Assembly (NCBI GenBank): GCA_024276805.1
Contig: JAJRWJ010000273.1
Coordinates: 1-5,424 of the forward strand
Length of the DNA: 5,424 nt
Source of the DNA: Gammaproteobacteria bacterium
GTDB lineage: Bacteria > Pseudomonadota > Gammaproteobacteria > Methylococcales > Methylomonadaceae
Reading direction: 5' to 3'
A program made the position numbers and the translations under genes. How positions within the stretch are numbered: position 1 is the stretch's first letter; each line of letters begins with the position of its first letter. Positions 1 to 5,364 of this stretch are shown piece by piece. The notes beneath the pieces are model-generated. The model saw nothing but the letters and a program-made list of their open reading frames with translations, made no database searches and had not been told where the DNA came from.

Positions 1-878
1 AGGGTTGGGAATGGCTGGTGCAACGGATTCCTTGGCAGGCTTGGGCGGTTCCAGTTCACCGGCCGCCAGTACTTCTTCTATCATGGGAATGATTTTTTTG
101 AGGATTTTACTCTGCCGAAAAATATCGCGACACATCAGGCGTACTTCGCGTTCCGGATCGTGGTAATTTTTTGCGGCAATCTTGAAGGCATGGGGAATGA
201 TGTCGTCGAATTTGAACAAGTCGGCGATGTCGTAAACGAATGACAGTGGTTTGCCGGTATGAATGAAACCAATGGCCGGCGCATATCCAGCCGCCAGAAC
301 CGCCGCTTCACTGATGCCATACAAACAGGCCGTGGCAGAGCTGATGCAGCGGTTGGGCATATCACTTTTATCCCATTGTGCCGGATCATAGCGGCGTCCC
401 TTCCACGTTACGCCAGCCTGTTTTGCGAGCAGTTGATAGGTTTTTTTTACACGCGCTCCCTCGATACCTCGCAACTGTTCGACACTGCGCCTTTCCGGTG
501 GTTTTTCACCAAACCGAATTTCATACATCTTCCGCACGACTTTCAATCGCGCCGTATCATCCAGCGCCAATTTTGCCTGATACAGCAAACGATCGGAACG
601 CGCCCCGCCCGGTTGCCCGGAGGCATACAATCGAACCCCAGCCTCTCCCACCCAGACCAGCAGTGTTCCGGCTCTGGCGGCCAAAGCCGTGCATGATGGG
701 AAACACGCGTCCCTGGCTCCAGCATGATACAGGCAATGCTGCCGACCGGAATATGGGTGCGGATGCCAGTCTCGTCGATTACGACAAAAGCACCATCCTT
801 AACATCGATCTGGCCTTTTTCGATAAAGACCATGGATACGCGCTCTTTCATGGCAATGGGTTTGAGTGGTGGCAGCAT
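1..878 (-). pseudogene. cas1: Cas1e CRISPR integrase, frameshifted, 3' end beyond the window
   Basis: Cas1 is the metal-dependent integrase that, with Cas2, inserts new spacers into the CRISPR array. The ATG at 878-876 begins MLPPLKPIAMKERVSM, matching the E. coli Cas1 N terminus one residue shorter. Codons 1-61 (878-696) end in GTRVSH. Then one base is missing: the Cas1 frame resumes at 695 (CTALAARAGTLLVWVGEAG) and stays open to position 1, for about 293 residues against 305 in E. coli. With one base restored, the active-site residues fall at E140 (RGIEG), H207 (GFIHTGK), D217 and D220 (YDIAD), each exactly one less than E. coli E141, H208, D218 and D221. The uncorrected frame runs to a stop at 545-543, giving a protein without catalytic residues. 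The start overlaps the toxin stop (TGATG), with no clear Shine-Dalgarno, so translational coupling is likely. Identity as cas1 is near certain; whether the break is real or a sequencing error is open. Confidence 0.93.
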
Positions 879-985
879 CAGGAATCGGGCAAAAACAAGT
901 TTTGAAAGGGTCGATGGTTTTTCCAACGGTAACAATGAAAGTCACGTAGATCGGTAGAAAGAATGCGACCATGACCTAGTTCTTC
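809..985. repeat. Imperfect direct repeat, copy A (toxin tail to cas1 head)
   Basis: This segment is repeated in the same orientation at about 1826-1990. The cas1 part (809-878) matches at 65 of 70 positions by hand alignment; the toxin-tail part is roughly two-thirds identical with a one-base gap. The copies are about 1.0 kb apart and bracket the second cas6e tail plus the antitoxin and most of the toxin gene. Homologous exchange between them would delete that interval. Confidence 0.8.
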
Positions 986-1301
986 AGCAAGAATAACCAG
1001 CGATGCATCAACCAGATCCATCGGTAAATCAGCGTATTTTTCAACCAATTGCCGAATGCGTTTCAAATGCTCTGCACGGATTTCAGCCACTGAGATATAT
1101 TCGTACTCCAATGCGAAAAGAAAACGCAGCTGACTAGATACACCCAAGGCTTTCCCTAACAAATAGCTGCTTTCAGTTACAACCGGCCACGTTGTAATCA
1201 GACCTTCGTCCAAGTCTTTCATGATACGTTCTACTTGTAAATGGTGTTTGTCTCTAGCATTAAAAATGCGCACACCAGATCCCGGTATCAGTCAAGATCA
1301 T
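878..1301 (-). pseudogene. vapC: VapC-like PIN-domain toxin, frameshifted near its N terminus
   Basis: PIN toxins are Mg-dependent ribonucleases that cleave RNA when freed from their antitoxin. The natural start is the ATG at 1301-1299, overlapping the antitoxin gene by 14 nt; it encodes MILTDTGIWCAHF. A run of five T (1266-1262) then carries one base too many. Skipping it continues with NARDKHHLQVERIM to the stop at 880-878, giving 140 residues. The corrected protein has the full PIN acidic set: D5 (ILTD), E43 (VVTES), D98 (LVDAS) and D117 (STD), with the usual C-terminal pattern YRWKNHRPFQNLF. Without correction, the ATG frame ends after 13 codons. A GTG at 1273 opens a 131-residue frame that lacks D5 and the first beta strand, so it would probably be inactive. 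Its stop overlaps the cas1 ATG by one base. The family call is strong; the RNA target cannot be told from sequence. Confidence 0.82.
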
Positions 1302-1545
1302 ATTTTTCTTTCCATCCATGATTCAGATACTCCTTATAGTTTTCTGACAAATCCTCCGGTCCTTCACCAATACCAGCCAACATTTGTAACAATTTCAGGT
1401 TTTTCTCCTTGGCGCTCATTTCCGTTTTTTCATACAATAAATCTATCGCCTGTTTGATAATCTCGGTAGTGTTGAGATGCGTTGCTTGTTGGATAGCCTT
1501 GATTTTTCTTTCATAGCTATCATCTATTCTTGCTGTAATTCTCAT
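1288..1545 (-). CDS. Ribbon-helix-helix antitoxin of a type II toxin-antitoxin pair
   Basis: This 85-residue protein begins MRITARIDDSYERKIKAIQQ. That is a short beta strand followed by two helices (about 9-22 and 27-40, with the turn at HLNTTE), typical of the ribbon-helix-helix (MetJ/Arc/CopG) DNA-binding fold. The acidic and aromatic C terminus (about 60-85, ending GWKEKYDLD) is the part that usually wraps around and inhibits the toxin. An AAAGGTG Shine-Dalgarno lies 6 nt before the ATG. The 3' end overlaps the PIN toxin start by 14 nt, the normal antitoxin-first arrangement. It presumably binds the palindrome at 1558-1576 and represses its own operon, which would also include cas1. The gene is intact, unlike the toxin after it. 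No closer family name is justified, since RHH antitoxins partner several toxin classes. Confidence 0.8.
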   Translation of the reverse strand: MRITARIDDSYERKIKAIQQATHLNTTEIIKQAIDLLYEKTEMSAKEKNLKLLQMLAGIGEGPEDLSENYKEYLNHGWKEKYDLD

Positions 1546-1557
1546 ATTGCACCTTTT

Positions 1558-1576
1558 GTCTGACTGTTTGTCAGAC
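1558..1576. promoter_or_regulatory. Palindromic operator upstream of the antitoxin gene
   Basis: A perfect 7-bp inverted repeat, GTCTGAC and GTCAGAC, is separated by TGTTT. It sits between the candidate -10 box and the antitoxin Shine-Dalgarno, where a bound repressor would block transcription. Ribbon-helix-helix antitoxins bind such paired half-sites as dimers of dimers. Its role as operator is inferred from position and symmetry. As RNA it could also form a small hairpin in the leader. Confidence 0.6.
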
Positions 1577-1578
1577 GG

Positions 1579-1607
1579 ACTATAGCATTATGTTTTTGCG
1601 ATGGAAA
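1579..1607 (-). promoter_or_regulatory. Candidate sigma70 promoter of the toxin-antitoxin/cas1 unit
   Basis: On the minus strand a -35 box TTTCCA (1607-1602; 4 of 6 consensus bases) is followed after 17 bp by a -10 box TATAGT (1584-1579; 5 of 6). The -35 box lies inside the end of the cas6e remnant, and the -10 abuts the palindrome at 1558-1576. Transcription would start near the palindrome and run through antitoxin, toxin and cas1. This is a consensus match only. Confidence 0.45.
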
Positions 1608-1830
1608 GTAGACCGCAACCAAATGCCTTGGCCGGCCCGACACCTGATTTAAATGTGTGTGTAAAGGCTTCCGGTTTGGTTATTCTCAAAATGCCATCAA
1701 ATAAAACAGGCTGTATTTTGCCACTGCGTTTTTCTTTCTCTTTACGAAAATACAAGACAGGCTCTGGCTGAATGATCAGTGATTCCAATTGCGCCATATC
1801 TTGAAATTTTCGTTCCAACCAGGCTTCTGG
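1588..1830 (-). pseudogene. cas6e: C-terminal remnant of a second, different cas6e
   Basis: The last 79 or so codons of a Cas6e crRNA endoribonuclease remain, from EAWLERKF at about 1827 to GCGLLSIAKT and the stop at 1590-1588. The segment contains the RSGKIQPVLFDGIL strand resembling the E. coli Cas6e stretch SGKIQTVCFEGVL. It ends in the glycine-rich RNA-binding loop GVGPAKAFGCGLL that marks Cas6 proteins. The N-terminal RAMP domain and catalytic His are gone: going upstream, the sequence changes abruptly into the head of a cas1 copy at about 1826-1830. It differs clearly from the tail of the complete cas6e next door (GLGRSKAFGCGLLMIRRV), so it is a tail from another cas6e lineage rather than a recent duplicate. 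No credible start codon or Shine-Dalgarno precedes it. It is probably untranslated, though its end hosts part of the antitoxin promoter. Confidence 0.85.
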
Positions 1831-1895
1831 CCCTTTTCGATAAGGACCATGGATACGCGTTCTTTCATGGCGATGGGTTTGAGTGGTGGCAGTAT
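1826..1895 (-). pseudogene. cas1: 5' fragment of a second cas1 copy, start codon lost
   Basis: These 70 bases match the first 70 of the downstream cas1 (878-809) at 65 positions. The differences are ATG to ATA at the start, three synonymous third-base changes and one Phe-to-Leu change. It translates as (I)LPPLKPIAMKERVSM and on to EKGQ. It then runs abruptly into the cas6e remnant, out of frame with it. The mostly synonymous differences point to divergence under selection before the fragment was stranded, not to a fresh tandem copy. Confidence 0.88.
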
Positions 1896-1990
1896 CTGGA
1901 ATCGGGGAACATTAAATTTTGAACAGGCTGATGGATTTCCAGCGGTTACTGTTTAAGTCGTATAAATCAGAGAAAAGGGAGTGTGAGAAT
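1895..1990 (-). pseudogene. Degenerate C-terminal tail of a second PIN toxin gene
   Basis: This stretch aligns with the last 30 or so codons of the complete toxin gene (about 975-878). Landmarks shared on the minus strand are CCGCTGGAAA (RWK), the frame reading HQPVQNLMFPDS, which corresponds to HRPFQNLFLPDS, and CCCCGATTCC next to the cas1 start. A one-base deletion after the RWK codons breaks the frame. The TGATG stop/start overlap seen at 880-876 has become AGATA here. Similarity fades towards 1990, a few bases after the cas6e stop. It shows that this second locus also had a toxin gene directly before cas1. Confidence 0.7.
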
Positions 1991-2006
1991 GAAAAAAATC
2001 ACACCC
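1973..2006 (-). terminator. Possible weak terminator hairpin at the cas6e stop
   Basis: On the minus strand GGGTGTGA (2006-1999, including the cas6e TGA) pairs with TCACACTC (1986-1979), with one G-U pair across a 12-nt T-rich loop. CC and TTTT follow. It lies at the end of the interference block, where a terminator or a transcript-end stabiliser would make sense. The stem is short and the U run has only four bases, so this is tentative. Confidence 0.25.
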
Positions 2007-2880
2007 TTCTAATCATCAACAAACCACAACCAAAGGCTTTGGAACGCCCTAATCCATTAAATAAAGTGTATTTAAAAGCTTCCAAATCGGTAATTTGCAA
2101 TTCACCTGTTAAATCGACCGAACTAAAACCTGCTCTCTTGCCTTTTTCGGGTATGGCATGCCATTGATAGCCGGCCGCTTGAAATTTTTTAATGCCTCGC
2201 CCATCTTCGGTTAATTGGAAGCCACCAGAATACCTATTGGGGCGCTGCTCTCCTTGTCGGGCAAACCAGGTAACCAATGCTTGATCGATTCTGGCCTTGA
2301 TTGCCCATTCCAGTTTTTCCCTCGTGGTGGTTACCTGTTCCAACTGTTCGGCATAGGCAAGATCATTTTGTAACTGCTCGGTTAAATATTCATTAATGGC
2401 TTGATGCTCATGTGCCAGTAACTGTGTTATATAATCCGATTTGTGAGGATTTTCCGGCAATTGATTCTCCAGTTTGAAATGTTGGATGGCTGATTTGAGA
2501 AAGACTAATTGAGCATCCATCACCACATCGTGCTTTTTACCATATTTGGTTACCACGGGATTTACCCGGCAATCATAGGTGAGAATCTGCCCCTGTTCAA
2601 GTTGGGGTTGATAGGATTTAACGTCAACGATGAACAAGGGGTTATTATCGACATTGGGTTTTTCCGTTGAAACCAGATAATAAACCGGTTCACCTCTCAC
2701 CGCCTTTGCATGACCTAATTGCGCCCTGGCTATTTCTTCCCGAAAAATAAAGTTGCGTTCATCCGTCCTGAACAAGTCGTAGAGTAGTCGATGAATACCA
2801 TAGACATTGCCTTGCAATACTCGATTGAGCTGGCTGGACTGGAGCAATTCAGGACGCAATCTGACTCTGGAAAAATACAT
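1999..2880 (-). CDS. cas6e: Cas6e (Cse3/CasE) crRNA-processing endoribonuclease
   Basis: Cas6e cuts the pre-crRNA within each repeat, leaves the 3' hairpin bound, and stays in Cascade as its head subunit. The 293-residue product starts MYFSRVRLRPELL, like the family's MYLSKV. H30 in YGIHRLLYDLF sits where the catalytic His lies in E. coli Cas6e (H20). The C terminus ends in the glycine-rich RNA-binding loop GLGRSKAFGCGLL. At 293 residues it is much longer than the roughly 200-residue E. coli enzyme. The extra length lies mostly in a charged, Gln/Glu/Leu-rich helical stretch at about 130-210, followed by the linker motif WFARQGEQR that I recognise from longer Cas6e proteins. Its ATG overlaps the cas5e stop by one base (TAATG), with GGAGGGG just upstream, so translation is coupled. 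The gene is intact and presumably functional. Confidence 0.93.
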   Translation of the reverse strand: MYFSRVRLRPELLQSSQLNRVLQGNVYGIHRLLYDLFRTDERNFIFREEIARAQLGHAKAVRGEPVYYLVSTEKPNVDNNPLFIVDVKSYQPQLEQGQILTYDCRVNPVVTKYGKKHDVVMDAQLVFLKSAIQHFKLENQLPENPHKSDYITQLLAHEHQAINEYLTEQLQNDLAYAEQLEQVTTTREKLEWAIKARIDQALVTWFARQGEQRPNRYSGGFQLTEDGRGIKKFQAAGYQWHAIPEKGKRAGFSSVDLTGELQITDLEAFKYTLFNGLGRSKAFGCGLLMIRRV

Positions 2881-3659
2881 TATTCCCCTCCCTGAATATA
2901 AAGCATGTGTTCATGACGGGGTGAAAACTGCCAGCGTTTTCTCGAACGCGGCTGGTCATGACGAATTCGGGTTTGCCTGCGGCTTAAATCCAGTGTGTCG
3001 GAAAAATCTTCGGCTTGTCCTTCCCAATAATAGTGGCGGTCTTTAGGTTGCCCTAGCCATATCGAGTCCCGCCTGGATAACTCGCCTTGCGTCTGTTCTT
3101 GCGTAGGTAACATCTGCTTGTGTTGATAGGCTTTAAAAGCGGCGTAATAGTTGGCTTTGTTTTTGATGAGTTGCGGATCAAGAGGCACCGATAGCGGGCA
3201 GGATTTACGGCCCAGGTACAGATGAAATTTGGGCTTCAATAAGTGTTCTTTAAGTTCAGTCAAACCATACGGGGCATCATTTAATGCCTTGATTGCAATC
3301 AGCGCTAACATATCAGAGCGATATTCGCGGCTGGATAAAATGGTGCCTAAACGTTCTTTCCCCAGCACCAGCTCATCGCGCCGGGTATGATAGTTAAACT
3401 TGCCGACTGAATCTGGAACTTGTGTGGTCTGGTAATCGCGCAGCAATTGTCCCGTACTATATACTTCGACAGCCAGTTCGTAACCTTGTTGCAATTGCTC
3501 TTGGGCCACCTCATGATCCCGTTTTAGACCTGACGCCGCCCCCAAAAGACCCATAATGGCTGATTTACTGGGATAAGCCGCAGTATGACGGCTTTCACCT
3601 ACCGCAATTTCTCCCCAGCTTGCCAGCGCACCATATAAACGGAATACAAGATAGTCCAT
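2880..3659 (-). CDS. cas5e: Cas5e (CasD) Cascade subunit capping the crRNA 5' handle
   Basis: Cas5e is a RAMP protein that holds the 5' handle of the crRNA at the foot of Cascade and contacts Cas8e. The 259-residue product begins MDYLVFRLYGALASWGEIAVGE and continues with SRHTAAYPSKSAIMGLLGAA. This is the Cas5e N-terminal signature: an RRM-like first strand, the conserved SWG, and the PSKSAIMGLL helix. YRSDMLALIAI (about 112-122) and LYLGRKSCPLSVPL (about 147-160) are further family landmarks. The C terminus, RWQFSPRHEHMLYIQGGE, is basic. The gene begins 11 nt after cas7e with AGGGAAG as Shine-Dalgarno and overlaps cas6e by one base. At 259 residues it is somewhat longer than E. coli Cas5e (224). 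No defects were seen. Confidence 0.95.
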   Translation of the reverse strand: MDYLVFRLYGALASWGEIAVGESRHTAAYPSKSAIMGLLGAASGLKRDHEVAQEQLQQGYELAVEVYSTGQLLRDYQTTQVPDSVGKFNYHTRRDELVLGKERLGTILSSREYRSDMLALIAIKALNDAPYGLTELKEHLLKPKFHLYLGRKSCPLSVPLDPQLIKNKANYYAAFKAYQHKQMLPTQEQTQGELSRRDSIWLGQPKDRHYYWEGQAEDFSDTLDLSRRQTRIRHDQPRSRKRWQFSPRHEHMLYIQGGE

Positions 3660-3670
3660 AACGCTTCCCT

Positions 3671-4780
3671 TTACTGGCCGACAAAATCAAGGAGTTCGTT
3701 TAGACTGCCTTCTTCTTTCGGCACATTCAACTCATAGCGCTTATCTGCACAATCGCCATAGACCTTATCAAAACTGTCTTTTTGTTTGATCAGTGCAGCA
3801 ATCGCGTCAGCCTCAAAATCCTGGCTTTCCCTTTCCATAACCGGTTTCAAATAGGCAACGGATAAAGAGCGTGGCTGTTGATCACCTTTTTCCGCCAGGA
3901 CAAAAGAAGCATATGCGCGCGATGCAAAACTGTTTTGTTTACCTTGCGGCGCGACTTTAACGGCAGCTTCAGTCAGAGCGCGAATGGCTCTGTTGGCTAA
4001 AGCTTTATCACCCCCCAGGTTTTCAATAAGCAGTTCACTATTGATGCAGATATAGGAATAAAACAAAGCGGCGGCAAAGCGGGTCTCGCCGATGTGGGCA
4101 GCACCCATGTCTTCAAGACCGCTATTCAAATCATCCACAGCAGTGAAATAATCATCTTCAATCACAACCGGGTGAACGCTGATGGCATGGGCCACCTGAC
4201 AGGCCGCTTCAACATTGAATGCTGGCGACGAGGCCAGCATTCGGCCAAATAAGGCAATATCCACATCACTGACTTTTTGCCGAAGAATGTTCAATTCATC
4301 ATTTTCAGGCGCCGAATCACGCTCTATCAACTTATCCAGCAAGGAAAATATTACCTTTTCTTCTTCACTGTCAAAAAACGCCAACTGTTCAATTTCAACT
4401 TCTTCCAGCTCTTTCTTTTTTCTATCGGCTTCAGATAATTTCTTTAATGCGTCTTTATCTTTTTTAGATAATTGTTTTAGTTTGCCAAAAACACTTGCTA
4501 TCGGTTTAGTCCATTCCAGAGCTTTATCATGATCAATGCCTTTATTCACCAAATAGTCATAAACTTTAACGCCCATTTCTTTGGTACGTGTACCAATATG
4601 ACCGGCCAACGCCTCTTTAAATTGTTCGGACGTTCGCCAGGTTCTTTTCAGGCACTGTGAAGACACCCGCAAGCGATCATAACCGCCCATTTTGGCTGTT
4701 TTTGGACTGCCCATATCATCACGATTCAGGTTGGCGGGTGGATAGGCGGTTAACAAATGTAATTGAATAAAACGGCTCAT
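3671..4780 (-). CDS. cas7e: Cas7e (Cse4/CasC) Cascade backbone subunit
   Basis: Six copies of Cas7e form the helical backbone that grips the crRNA spacer and displays it for pairing with target DNA. The product is 369 residues (E. coli 363). The start MSRFIQLHLLTAYPPANLNRD matches the family's FINIHVL and LNRDDM motif. RLRVSSQCLKR (36-46) is the second signature, equivalent to E. coli RRVRISSQSLKR. Later landmarks are IALFGRM and VAHAISVHPV followed by the FTAVDDL motif. A highly charged Lys/Glu stretch (about 90-155) lies where the variable thumb/helical insert of Cas7e is found, and its DNA is visibly AT-rich. AAGGAGA precedes the ATG, 17 nt after cse2. The gene is intact. Confidence 0.95.
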   Translation of the reverse strand: MSRFIQLHLLTAYPPANLNRDDMGSPKTAKMGGYDRLRVSSQCLKRTWRTSEQFKEALAGHIGTRTKEMGVKVYDYLVNKGIDHDKALEWTKPIASVFGKLKQLSKKDKDALKKLSEADRKKKELEEVEIEQLAFFDSEEEKVIFSLLDKLIERDSAPENDELNILRQKVSDVDIALFGRMLASSPAFNVEAACQVAHAISVHPVVIEDDYFTAVDDLNSGLEDMGAAHIGETRFAAALFYSYICINSELLIENLGGDKALANRAIRALTEAAVKVAPQGKQNSFASRAYASFVLAEKGDQQPRSLSVAYLKPVMERESQDFEADAIAALIKQKDSFDKVYGDCADKRYELNVPKEEGSLNELLDFVGQ

Positions 4781-4797
4781 TTTTATCTCCTTGTCGT

Positions 4798-5364
4798 TTA
4801 GGATTTGATTTTGGCTAAAGCAGTGAAATAATCCGTTGCCCAGCGTACTGCCAGACGTTTACTGGGATTTCGGTCGATGTTGTATTCAAACTCGCGATGC
4901 CAATGAATAATGTCATTGGCGACCGAGAGAATATTGACATTGCCATCCAGCAAACGAATGGCGCGCAAAATACGGCGGTAAAATTCATCGATAGTTTTAC
5001 TTTTTTGTAACTGTTGAAAACGCAACTCGCTCATCGGCGCTTTGCTTTTTCCTTCCATCGGGGTAGCCAGTTGCTCGGCGAAAGTGGCTTGTCTGTTTTT
5101 ATTAATCCGACTTGTGTTTTGTTTGTTGGCCTTAACATGCGATAACACCCCGGCAACACATGCACTGACCAGTATTTTATTCCGCCAGCGTTCTGGTTCA
5201 GGCATTTGTGTCAGAAAATGAAAAAATGCATCAGTCAGTAAAATATCTTCAGGCGCTTCCGCCCGGCGCAGACGGGCGCGGTCACCACGATTTTTATCCA
5301 ACCATCGATGCCAGTACAACAAGGCTTGCTGGTCTTTATCCTCCAAAAAGGCATATTGTTTCAT
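4798..5364 (-). CDS. cse2: Cse2 (CasB) Cascade small subunit
   Basis: Two copies of Cse2 form the belly of Cascade and stabilise the displaced DNA strand and R-loop. The product is 188 residues (160 in E. coli). It has the typical N-terminal WHRWLDKNRGDRARLRRA block (about 18-35), rich in Arg for nucleic-acid contact. A second basic segment follows at SELRFQQLQKSK, then the FYRRILRAIRLLDGNVNILSVAND helices. The C-terminal part ends in an aromatic/basic helix (VRWATDYFTALAKIKS). The ATG directly follows a TAA stop in the same frame, which closes the upstream gene, and GGAGGAGG provides a strong Shine-Dalgarno. Position between cas8e and cas7e is canonical for I-E. Confidence 0.94.
   Translation of the reverse strand: MKQYAFLEDKDQQALLYWHRWLDKNRGDRARLRRAEAPEDILLTDAFFHFLTQMPEPERWRNKILVSACVAGVLSHVKANKQNTSRINKNRQATFAEQLATPMEGKSKAPMSELRFQQLQKSKTIDEFYRRILRAIRLLDGNVNILSVANDIIHWHREFEYNIDRNPSKRLAVRWATDYFTALAKIKS

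Larger units (their letters stand above)
1826..1990. repeat. Imperfect direct repeat, copy B (toxin tail to cas1 head)
   Basis: This is the partner of the segment at 809-985, and it is the degenerate member: the toxin stop and the cas1 start are both lost and the toxin frame is broken. One edge is sharp, within CCAGAA at 1830-1825, where cas1 sequence gives way to cas6e sequence. The other fades out next to the complete cas6e. No terminal inverted repeats of an insertion sequence were seen at either edge. Confidence 0.8.

Noticed and set aside
690..700. Programmed frameshift in cas1
   Set aside because: No slippery heptamer or homopolymer was seen at the break, and Cas1 is not known to need one; mutation or read error is simpler.
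378..905. Long plus-strand open frame opposite cas1
   Set aside because: It has no Shine-Dalgarno or recognisable domain and lies wholly antisense to clear Cas1 coding sequence in a GC-richer stretch, so it is a shadow frame.
878..935. Cas1 starting at a TTG at 935 with 19 extra residues
   Set aside because: The extra residues are out-of-frame toxin sequence with no counterpart in Cas1; the ATG at 878 matches the family's start.
1588..1990. Insertion-sequence footprint as cause of the scar
   Set aside because: No terminal inverted repeats, target-site duplication or transposase fragment found; every piece is explained by cas6e, toxin or cas1 sequence.
4215..4532. Plus-strand Ser/Phe-rich open frame opposite cas7e
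   Set aside because: Its composition is what the complement of the Lys/Glu-rich cas7e insert produces; no motifs or start signals.
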